Below, one piece after another: positions 1 to 8,000 of a DNA stretch of 22,287 nt. The stretch lies in NCBI GenBank assembly GCA_964616495.1, contig CAZTRF010000014.1, forward strand, positions 1 through 22,287. The letters run 5' to 3'. Both the position numbers and the translations under genes were made by a program. Source of the DNA: DAOSVX01 sp964616495 (GTDB lineage: Bacteria; Bacillota_I; Bacilli_A; RF39; UBA660). The notes under the pieces were generated by a model. That model was given only the letters and a program-made list of their open reading frames with translations. It was not told the DNA's origin and ran no database searches. The stretch's first letter is position 1; each line of letters opens with the position of its first letter.

Positions 1-1
1 A

Positions 2-2887
2 AATTCTGGAAGGAGTTTTAGTGCCAGTATCAAGATCAAATACACTGATGAATATCTTCTTACTTTAGATTTAGATGGTGGGACTATAACTGGTAATACT
101 CAATTAGATGTTTTAAGTGGTGAAACAGTTGCAATACCAATACCTACAAAAACCAATTATCTATTTACCGGATGGACAGTAACAAGTGGTGGAGAGGATG
201 GCAGCATTTTAAATTATTATTCATATACTATGGGTACTGAAAATACAACGTTAAAGGCTTTATGGATAGCTTCATCTTTAGTTAATAAAAATATAGCATA
301 TAGTGGTTCTTATTATACATATACAGTAGAATTATCTGGAATGTATAATGTGGAAGCCTGGGGAGCACAAGGAGGAAACGGTGGCAAAACAGGTGGATAT
401 GGTGCATATACTAAGGGGGAAATATACCTAGAGCAGGGAGAAAAAATTTATGTTTATGTAGGGGGACAAGGAACATCAAGTGCTGGCGGCTGGAATGGTG
501 GCGGCGGAGTTGCTACTGGGACTGAGAAATGTGGTGGTGGTGGAGCAACTGATATAAGATACTTTGCTGATGATCCAGTTGCTGATGAATTAATGTGGAA
601 TAGTACTAATGGGCTAGAGTCGAGAATTATGGTGGCAGCCGGAGGTGGTGGCGGATCATTAAATGCTTCCGATGTTAAACATGGTGGGGGCTTGACAAAT
701 TATGGTGAGGAAATTACTCAAACTAAAGGTTATCTTTTTGGTTTAGGAAAAACAGGATATAACTCAACCAGTGGATATTCTTCACCTGGTGGTGGTGGCG
801 GTGGTTACTACGGAGGAACGGCTGGTTCAACTTATGATATACCGGGATCTGGAGGAAGTTCATATATTAGTGGGCATATCGGATGTAACTCAAAAAATAG
901 AGATGGCATATTTACGGGAAATTCGCTTCATTTTACTGAAAAATATTTTTTAAATACGCTTATGATTGACGGCTTGAGCTATAGCTGGGCCGATACTAGA
1001 AACAATCAAGTAACAATGCCTTCAATTACTGCTGGAAGTTTTTATGCTAATGGAACAGGGAATAGTGGTAATGGATATTGTCGTATTACTTTTTCCTCAC
1101 ATATTAAAAAAAGTTTGACTAATATTTTAGAAGAAAAAGCAGCCATTAAAACTCAATGGGACTTTTCTACAATAGATAGTTATCAAATATTTGTTCCCAA
1201 TAAAACCGGAACATATCAAATAGAAGCTTGGGGAGCAAAGGGCAGTAATGGAAACAAAGTTGGAGGCTATGGATCATATACTAAAGGAGAAATATATTTA
1301 GAGCAGGGAGAACAGCTTTATATTTATGCGGGAGGGCAAGGAACATCAAGTGCAGGTGGTTGGAACGGCGGTGGCGGGGTGGCCAACGGAAAAGAAAAAT
1401 GTGGTGGTGGTGGAGGTACTGATATTAGGTATTTTGAAAACACTCCGACAGCAAGTGATTTAGTATGGAACAGTACCCTCGGTTTAAATTCAAGAATAAT
1501 GGTGGCAGCTGGTGGCGGAGGAGGTTCTAATGCAGAATCTAGTAATAAGCATGGCGGTGGAATAGCTAATTTTGATTTGAGTAGTACCCAAACATATGGA
1601 TATATTTTTGGTACAGGGAAAACTGGAACAAACTCAACTAGTAATTCTTCGCCCGGTGGCGGAGGTGGTGGATATTATGGAGGACCGGCTGCAGCAACTT
1701 ATGATATAGCTGGTTCTGGAGGAAGCTCATATATTAGTGGGCATCCTGGATGCAACTCTAAAAATAGAGATGGGATATTTACAGGTGGTTCAATTCATTT
1801 TACTGAAAAATATTTTTCAAACACTCTTATGATAGATGGAATGGGTTATAGATGGTCAAATATCAAAGGCACTCAAACTACAATTAAAATGCCATATGGA
1901 GGAACATATGCTACTGGTGTAGGAAATAATGCCGATGGATATATCAGAATAAAAAATATTTCATATAATTCTAAATCAGCTTCGACAATTACTCAAGAAA
2001 AGGCTAGTATAAAAAATAACGGGAATTATTATACTTATATTGATTCTTATCAAATATTTATGGCTCCAATAACCGGTACATACAAAATGGAAGCATGGGG
2101 AGCTCAAGGAGCAAAAGGCACCCGAATTGGTGGGTACGGATCATATACTAGTGGAAATATATCTTTAACAGCTAATGAAAAACTTTATATTTATGTTGGA
2201 AGCAAAGGAACATCAGAAGCAGGAGGATGGAACGGCGGTGGAGGAATTACCAATGGAACCGAAAAATGTGGTGGTGGTGGCGCAACCGATGTCAGATATT
2301 TCAACGGAACTCCGGCCATCGATTATTTAACTTGGAACAATGGAATTGGACTAAATGCTCGAATAATGGTAGCAGCTGGTGGTGGCGGAGGTTCATATAC
2401 GGATACAAACAACAAGCATGGAGGTGGCTTAGCAAATTATGCTGCTACATCTAATCAAACCACCGGTTACGAATTTGGAATAGGAAAAGCAGGAAGTTAC
2501 TCAGGAGGTAACTCTTCACCTGGTGGCGGAGGCGGTGGGTGGTACGGAGGAACTGCTGCAACAACTTATGATATAGCTGGCTCTGGAGGAAGCTCATATA
2601 TAAGTGGACATACTGGGTCTGTTGCTATAGCAAATTTAAATGAAACTATAAGCCCTAGAGAAGCACTTGCCTCTTGCTCTACGGGATCATCTAGTAGAGC
2701 TTGTTCTATTCATGCAACAGGCAAAAATTTTATTACAGATACCACTATAATTATAGATGGTATGGGCTATATTTGGACGAATGTAAAAGGCGGATTAAAT
2801 TTGATGCCAAATCCTTGGGGAAGTACATTTGATAGTGCTACCGGAAATACTGAGAATGGGTACTTCAGAATCACTTTAATAAATTAG
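2..2887 (+). CDS. Large secreted Gly-rich repeat surface protein, 5' truncated
   Basis: The frame is open from the left edge, so the true start and any signal peptide lie outside; 961 codons are visible. Residues ~18-76 look like an InlB B-type (Listeria-Bacteroides) repeat, with LDLDGGT, GETVAIP and a FTGW core. Three tandem Gly-rich domains of ~265-285 residues follow, each with EAWGAQG or EAWGAKG, a GGYG(A/S)YT block, GGWNGGGG, KCGGGG(A/G)TD(I/V)RYF, RIMVAAGGGGGS, SPGGGGGGYYGG and GSGGSSYISGH. They resemble the Pfam glycine-rich domain family related to the ALK/LTK extracellular region. The third copy carries an extra Ser/Cys-rich stretch (SVAIANLNETISPREALASC) before its last strand. The protein ends in YFRITLIN with no LPXTG or visible C-terminal anchor. 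Gly codons raise local GC above that of neighbouring genes. A surface or adhesion role is inferred from InlB-type partners; no ligand can be named. Confidence 0.85.
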   Translation, partial: NSGRSFSASIKIKYTDEYLLTLDLDGGTITGNTQLDVLSGETVAIPIPTKTNYLFTGWTVTSGGEDGSILNYYSYTMGTENTTLKALWIASSLVNKNIAYSGSYYTYTVELSGMYNVEAWGAQGGNGGKTGGYGAYTKGEIYLEQGEKIYVYVGGQGTSSAGGWNGGGGVATGTEKCGGGGATDIRYFADDPVADELMWNSTNGLESRIMVAAGGGGGSLNASDVKHGGGLTNYGEEITQTKGYLFGLGKTGYNSTSGYSSPGGGGGGYYGGTAGSTYDIPGSGGSSYISGHIGCNSKNRDGIFTGNSLHFTEKYFLNTLMIDGLSYSWADTRNNQVTMPSITAGSFYANGTGNSGNGYCRITFSSHIKKSLTNILEEKAAIKTQWDFSTIDSYQIFVPNKTGTYQIEAWGAKGSNGNKVGGYGSYTKGEIYLEQGEQLYIYAGGQGTSSAGGWNGGGGVANGKEKCGGGGGTDIRYFENTPTASDLVWNSTLGLNSRIMVAAGGGGGSNAESSNKHGGGIANFDLSSTQTYGYIFGTGKTGTNSTSNSSPGGGGGGYYGGPAAATYDIAGSGGSSYISGHPGCNSKNRDGIFTGGSIHFTEKYFSNTLMIDGMGYRWSNIKGTQTTIKMPYGGTYATGVGNNADGYIRIKNISYNSKSASTITQEKASIKNNGNYYTYIDSYQIFMAPITGTYKMEAWGAQGAKGTRIGGYGSYTSGNISLTANEKLYIYVGSKGTSEAGGWNGGGGITNGTEKCGGGGATDVRYFNGTPAIDYLTWNNGIGLNARIMVAAGGGGGSYTDTNNKHGGGLANYAATSNQTTGYEFGIGKAGSYSGGNSSPGGGGGGWYGGTAATTYDIAGSGGSSYISGHTGSVAIANLNETISPREALASCSTGSSSRACSIHATGKNFITDTTIIIDGMGYIWTNVKGGLNLMPNPWGSTFDSATGNTENGYFRITLIN
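302..1100 (+). repeat. Gly-rich domain repeat, copy 1
   Basis: First of three in-frame tandem units. Anchors are VEAWGAQGGNG, GGWNGGGG, KCGGGGATDIRYF and GSGGSSYISGH. Boundaries are approximate. DNA identity with copy 2 is visibly high in places, for example the GGAACATCAAGTGC stretch shared by both. Confidence 0.75.
1162..1960 (+). repeat. Gly-rich domain repeat, copy 2
   Basis: Second unit, the one most similar to copy 1, including the shared GCNSKNRDGIFTG block after GSGGSSYISGH that copy 3 lacks. It is joined to copy 1 by a short linker containing EEKAAIK; the next linker has the related QEKASIK. Confidence 0.75.
2026..2884 (+). repeat. Gly-rich domain repeat, copy 3 (divergent)
   Basis: Third unit, keeping DSYQIF, EAWGAQG, GGWNGGGG, KCGGGGATDVRYF and GSGGSSYISGH. 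The GCNSKNRDGIFTG block is replaced by a longer segment containing ASCSTGSSSRACS, whose two cysteines could pair. It ends at the C-terminus of the protein. Confidence 0.7.
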
Positions 2888-2893
2888 AAAAGG

Positions 2894-2949
2894 CACCTTC
2901 ATTTAGAAGAATAAAGACTTTATGTAATTCGGTGAATGTAGGTGATTTT
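2894..2949 (+). terminator. Possible terminator of the Gly-rich gene
   Basis: CACCTTCATT (2894-2903) pairs with AATGTAGGTG (2935-2944) with one mismatch, and the stem extends by two weak pairs. ATTTT follows. The long inner loop can form a small ATAA/TTAT stem. It lies seven bases after the TAG stop. The T-run is short, so this could be only a 3' structure, with the next hairpin doing the terminating. Confidence 0.4.
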
Positions 2950-2985
2950 GATATATTTTCTATCTTATTTCAGTATAAATAAAAG

Positions 2986-3010
2986 AGCAATTTTACATAA
3001 TTGCTTTTTT
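2986..3010 (+). terminator. Rho-independent terminator upstream of htpG
   Basis: AGCAATT (2986-2992) and AATTGCT (2999-3005) form a perfect 7-bp stem with a 6-base loop, followed by a run of T ending at 3010. It separates the Gly-rich gene from the htpG control region. Confidence 0.75.
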
Positions 3011-3021
3011 AAAAGTGGATT

Positions 3022-3048
3022 TTAGCACTTAATATTGACAAGTGCTAA
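3022..3048 (+). promoter_or_regulatory. CIRCE operator (HrcA-binding site) of htpG
   Basis: Arms TTAGCACTT (3022-3030) and AAGTGCTAA (3040-3048) are a perfect 9-bp inverted repeat with a 9-base spacer. This matches the CIRCE consensus TTAGCACTC-N9-GAGTGCTAA except for one symmetric change at the inner base of each arm. CIRCE is the known target of the repressor HrcA. Its position over the htpG promoter implies heat-inducible HrcA control. Confidence 0.93.
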
Positions 3049-3063
3049 GACAAATGATATAAC
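3035..3063 (+). promoter_or_regulatory. Sigma-A-type promoter of htpG, -35 inside CIRCE
   Basis: TTGACA (3035-3040, consensus -35) is separated by 17 bases from TATAAC (3058-3063), which is preceded by TG-A as in an extended -10. The -35 spans the end of the CIRCE spacer and the first base of the right arm, so bound HrcA would block polymerase directly. The start point is predicted near 3070. Confidence 0.85.
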
Positions 3064-3095
3064 AGAAATAGGTTTAATTTAAAAGGAGAAAAAAT

Positions 3096-4979
3096 ATGAA
3101 GAAAAAAGAATTTAAATCTGAATCAAAAAGAATGTTGGATTTGATGATTAATTCTATATATACAAATAAAGAAATATTTTTAAGAGAATTAATTTCAAAT
3201 GCAAGTGATGCTATTGATAAATTGAATTACCAGGCATTAACTGATAGCAAGTTGGGAATAGATCGTAGCAAATTTAAAATATTTTTAAAACCAGATGGTA
3301 AAAACAGAACCTTATCAATAATTGATAATGGGTGTGGTATGACCGAAGAAGAATTAGATAAAAATTTAGGAACTATAGCTGAAAGTGGGTCTTTAATATT
3401 TAAATCAGAAAATAAAGATCAAAAAGATGTTGATATAATTGGACAATTTGGAGTAGGATTTTATTCTGCATTTATGGTCTCTAAGAAAATAGAAGTTTAT
3501 AGTAAAGGGGTAAATAGTGAAGAAGCCTATTTATGGACTAGCGAGGGAGCAGAAGGTTATACTATTGAAAAAACTCATATGGATGAATGCGGGACAACTA
3601 TTAAACTTTATTTAAAAGATGATACTGAAGATGAAAAATATGGTGATTATTTAACTGAACATAAATTAAGAAGTTTAATTAAAAAATATAGCGATTATAT
3701 TAGATATCCAATTCAAATGGAAACAGAAAACACTAAATTAAAAGATGGCAGTAAAGATGAGTATGAAACTATTCATGAAATTGAAACATTAAATAGTATG
3801 ATTCCATTATGGAAAAAGAATAAAAAGGATATTACTGAAGAAGAATATAATAATTTTTATAGTGATAAGTTTTTTGATTATGAAAAACCTTTTAAAATCA
3901 TTCATTCTAATGCTGAAGGAATGTGTAGTTATAAAAGTTTGTTATTTATTCCTTCACATGCTCCTTACGATTTCTATACAAAAGAGTTTAAGAAAGGTTT
4001 ACAATTATATACTAGTTCAGTATTAATTATGGATAAATGTGAGGCTTTATTACCTGACTATTATAGCTTTGTAAAGGGAATTGTAGATACTGATGACTTG
4101 TCATTAAACATTTCTCGTGAGACTCTTCAAAATGATCGTAAGGTTGAATTAATTAGTAAGAGTATTGAAAATAAAATTCACAAAGAATTATTAGAAATAT
4201 TAGAAAATAGTTTTGAAGACTATAAAACATTCTGGAAAAACTTTGGAATGCAAATTAAGTTTGGCATTTATAATAATTTTGGAATGGATAAAGATAAAAT
4301 AAAGGACTTACTTATTTTCTATTCAGCCAATAAAAAAGATTTTATTACCTTAGCAGAATACGTAAAAAACATGAAAAAGAAACAAGAAACAATTTATTAT
4401 GCTTGTGGAGAAACCATTTCTAAAATAGACTTATTACCTCAAGTAGAATCAGTTAAAGATAAAAACTATGATATTTTATATTTAACTGACTATGTAGATG
4501 AATTTACTATTCAGGCATTACAAACATTTGAGGAAAAGAAATTCGTTAATGTATGTGATGGAACTCTTGACTTAGATTCTAAAGAAGAAAAAGAAGAAAT
4601 GGAGAAATTAAATGAAGAGTCAAAAGATATTTTAAGCTTAATGAAAGAAGAAATAAACGATGTAAATGAGGTTAGATTTACTAAAAAGCTAAAGAATCAT
4701 CCGGTATGTTTAACATCAATTGGAAATGTTTCTACCGAAATGGAAAAGGTTATTAATGCTATGCCTACTGATGAAAAGGTTAAAGCCGAAACCATCTTAG
4801 AAATAAATAGCAATCACCCTATAGCTGATAAAATAAAAAGTCTTTATAAAAAAGATAAAGATGAATTAAAAAAATACACTAAAATATTATATGCTCAAGC
4901 TCGTCTTATTGAAGGGCTATCAATTGATAATCAGCCTGAAATAAGTAATTTAATTTGTGATTTAATATCTGAAAAATAA
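3096..4979 (+). CDS. htpG: Molecular chaperone HtpG (bacterial Hsp90)
   Basis: A 627-residue, full-length cytosolic ATP-dependent chaperone that helps fold and stabilise client proteins. The GHKL ATP-binding domain has LRELISNASDAIDKL (E31, N35, D39), DNGCGMT (77-83), GTIAESGS (92-99) and the lid/glycine motif GQFGVGFYSAF (116-126). The middle domain has LWKKNKKDITEEEY (~238-251), SLLFIPSHAP (~281-290) and the catalytic-loop sequence NISRETLQND (338-347). The C-terminal dimerisation region is present, and there is no eukaryotic MEEVD tail, as expected. AAGGAGA (3083-3089) lies a normal distance before ATG. It is transcribed alone, from a CIRCE-controlled promoter to a terminator overlapping its stop. 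Identification is secure. Confidence 0.98.
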   Translation: MKKKEFKSESKRMLDLMINSIYTNKEIFLRELISNASDAIDKLNYQALTDSKLGIDRSKFKIFLKPDGKNRTLSIIDNGCGMTEEELDKNLGTIAESGSLIFKSENKDQKDVDIIGQFGVGFYSAFMVSKKIEVYSKGVNSEEAYLWTSEGAEGYTIEKTHMDECGTTIKLYLKDDTEDEKYGDYLTEHKLRSLIKKYSDYIRYPIQMETENTKLKDGSKDEYETIHEIETLNSMIPLWKKNKKDITEEEYNNFYSDKFFDYEKPFKIIHSNAEGMCSYKSLLFIPSHAPYDFYTKEFKKGLQLYTSSVLIMDKCEALLPDYYSFVKGIVDTDDLSLNISRETLQNDRKVELISKSIENKIHKELLEILENSFEDYKTFWKNFGMQIKFGIYNNFGMDKDKIKDLLIFYSANKKDFITLAEYVKNMKKKQETIYYACGETISKIDLLPQVESVKDKNYDILYLTDYVDEFTIQALQTFEEKKFVNVCDGTLDLDSKEEKEEMEKLNEESKDILSLMKEEINDVNEVRFTKKLKNHPVCLTSIGNVSTEMEKVINAMPTDEKVKAETILEINSNHPIADKIKSLYKKDKDELKKYTKILYAQARLIEGLSIDNQPEISNLICDLISEK

Positions 4980-5003
4980 AAGTTTAAAACTTTTATTTTT
5001 TTT
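4976..5003 (+). terminator. Terminator of htpG, overlapping its stop codon
   Basis: ATAAAAG (4976-4982) pairs with CTTTTAT (4990-4996), followed by a T-run to 5003. The TAA stop (4977-4979) lies inside the left stem arm. The loop and right arm also lie in the -35 zone of the next promoter. Confidence 0.75.
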
Positions 5004-5011
5004 AGTATAAT
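4983..5011 (+). promoter_or_regulatory. Promoter of the giant sigma-like gene
   Basis: A perfect TATAAT (5006-5011) with a weak TTTAAA (4983-4988) 17 bases upstream, embedded in the htpG terminator. The predicted start point, ~5018, is only about 10 bases before ATG and 2 before an in-frame GTG. There is no Shine-Dalgarno, so the mRNA would be leaderless or nearly so. Confidence 0.65.
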
Positions 5012-5028
5012 ATAGACTTGTGATATTT

Positions 5029-8000
5029 ATGGCTTACTATAGTGATGATGAAAAATCTTCAATAAACCAATATATTAAGGAAATTAAAAAATTTCCTCTT
5101 TTAACTCCGGAAGAAGAGCATGAAATAGCCGTTTTAGTAAAACAAGGAGATATGGCAGCTCGAGAGAAAATGTTTAATTCTAATTTGAGATTGGTGGTTA
5201 GTGTTGCTAATGCCAAAAAAGGTTACTGTTCTTCTCTAAGTTTTCTAGATTTAGTTCAAGAAGGAAATATTGGATTAATGGTAGCCGTTGAGAAATTTGA
5301 TCCTAATTATGGAACCAAATTTTCTAGTTATGCAACCTATTGGATAATTCAAAGAATGGATCGAGCTATTCAAAATACAGATAAAAATATTAGGATTCCA
5401 GTTCATACTAACATTATGAACGTAAAATATAAAAGATTTACTGAAAACTATTATAAGGAACATCAAGAATATCCTACTGATGAAGAAATAATGGCTTCTT
5501 TAGATATTTCTAAAGAAACTTTAAAAAAAATAAAAGACTTATATTACTTAGAAACTTCTTCATTAAATGTTGCGATAAATAATTCAGATAAAGATAAAGA
5601 CGAAGTTGGAGACTTTGTACCCAATGAGAAAGATGATTATGAAGCCTTTTTAGAAGATACCCATAATAAAGGGCTATTATTAGCTATAAAAACTTTTTTA
5701 CCCCCATATGAATATTATATTATTTATTATCGAGTTTTTGCCAATCGATTAAAAACTTTAGGTGAAATAGGAGACGAACTAAATTTAACTCGTGAACGAA
5801 TAAGACAGCTGGAAATTAAAATAAAATCAAAATTAAAAAAGCACTTACGGGATAATAAACGCCGAGCAGACTTAATTGGTAAATATTCTTTTAAAGCTGA
5901 ATCTGAAAGATTAGAGCCTTTAAGCCCTAGTAAGATAGCGTTCTTTAATTATTTGAAGCGTCATTTAAGCCCAGTAGAATATTATATATTTTATAGTTTT
6001 TTCTTCTATCCTAAAGAAGTAGCCTATCAAAGATTGAGCAAAGAGCTAAATATTTCTTATGAAGAGATAAATAAAATCAAAAAAGATTTAAGAGAAATTT
6101 TAAAACCGATATTTGAAGAATATAGAAAAACTCATTTTAAAGAAGAGTTAACTGCCTTATTAAAAACATATACTAACAGACAATTGTTTGACCTTGATTT
6201 AGGTCCTAATAGTTCAATAGTTGATTCTCGAATGATTAGTCAAACTTTAAAAACATATACTTTTGATTATTTGAATGAAACTTATTCATCATATTTTAAT
6301 TCTTTAAGTGAAGATAATTTAAAGCTGATAAAAAGGTATTTTGGGGTTAAAGAAAAATATGAAAAAAAGGATATTGAAGAGATAATAAAAAACATTAATT
6401 TGCAGTTATTAGGTTACCAAATAACGGGGGAATTGCCATTTCCTTTATTAAAGTCTGTCTATACAGCAAATATATCTCAATTTACTCCTATCCAAAGAGA
6501 CATTGTTGATACCTTTTATTTAAATAAAATGACTAAGCAAGAATTATTTTCAAAATATTCATCTGTTTCTAGAGCAAATATTTGTGTCATTAAAAAAAGT
6601 ATCTTAGTTACTTTAGAAAAAATGTATTTTAATATTCCAAAATATGGAGAAAGCCGGCTTACTAAAGAAGAGGTCGAAATGGTTTTAAATGATCCTAATA
6701 ATCTTTTTTCTGAAGAAGAAAGAATGTATTTAGGGCATTATTATGGATTATTTGGGTTAGAAGAGTTATCTATAGAAGAGCTAGCTATAAAATTAGGTAA
6801 AACATATATAGAGGTTCATGGTAAAATAACATCTTCTCATAATAAGGCTCTTAAATGTCATTTAAAGGTTAGTACTAGAAGTCAAAAAGTTGATGGCTCT
6901 TTATATCAAAAGTATCTTTTTAATGTTCAGTATGAAATGTTAGAAACTAATCGCCTTATCTTAATTGATTATTATATTAACGGTTTGGGATATGGGAAGC
7001 TAAAAGAAAAATATCATTTAAATGATACTGAAGTATCTCGAATTATAATTGATGGTACCTTAAGAATGGATTATTTTAGATTTAAAATACTTAATCCTAC
7101 GATATTTGGTGATGAAGATTTAGAAAAACTATATCAAAATTATGAATATTCTGACGAAGAAAAAGAGTGTATTTTTTTAAGATATTTTGAGGGAGAAACT
7201 TTAGAGAATATTTCTAGAATACTAATGGTAAAAAAGCGAAAACTTAGCTCCTTATTTGATAATTTTCGTAACGATATGGCAAGTATATTATCTTCTGATA
7301 TTACTTTAGAAGATATTATTAACGAAATTAATTGCGAATTATTAAGTTCGGTATTAAGTGAAGAAGAAAGACAATTATTAAGTTTACTATTTGGTATAAA
7401 AAGTGCTTATAACAAAGATGGTATAGCCTTGTCTACTGAAGAAATCGAAAATGTAATGGGGATTAATCATAAAAAAATAGAAGCCATTAAAAATAGGGCT
7501 ACCTTATCATTAAAACAAAAGAAAAGTGGATTTTTAGTTCCTAGATTTGGGCATTATACTAAAGAAGAGTTAGTAACCATTTTAAAAGATTCTCGAATTC
7601 CTTTATCTGATAGAGATAGAGAATTGTTAATGCACATAGTCGGTATTAATGGTTATCCAAAATTATCAGTTGAGGAAATTAAAAGAAAATATAATTTTGC
7701 CACTACTTTTCAAGTATTTTACACCTATAATAATAGCATTGTAACCATCAAAAAATATTTGTTACATGAACTAGAACCGGATCTTTCATATGATGAGGAT
7801 ATAGTACCAATTATGAAATATTTTTCAGAATATGAAATAAAGCTTATTAATATGATTTTTAAAGAAAAGAAAACTGCTAATGAAATTGCATCTTCTTTAG
7901 GAATATCATTGGATGTAGCTCGAAGAAAAATAGTGAATGTCGAAATTAAAATAAGGGCAATAACTCAAAATGCTAAATTGGCTAAAAAATTTGATTTTGA

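Noticed and set aside
771..953. Small ORFs inside the Gly-rich gene (also 2227-2454)
   Set aside because: They are other-frame shadows of GGN codon runs; low-complexity products and no ribosome-binding site.
302..2884. Gly-rich repeats as a CRISPR or minisatellite array
   Set aside because: The units are ~800 bases, in-frame and coding; no short repeats with unique spacers.
2888..3021. Possible small RNA or riboswitch in the longest intergenic gap
   Set aside because: Two terminator-like hairpins explain the visible structure, and no promoter or known riboswitch motif was recognised.
5275..5466. Minus-strand 63-residue ORF inside the sigma-like gene
   Set aside because: It lies wholly within a conserved sigma region 2/3 coding stretch, with no start signals or family resemblance.
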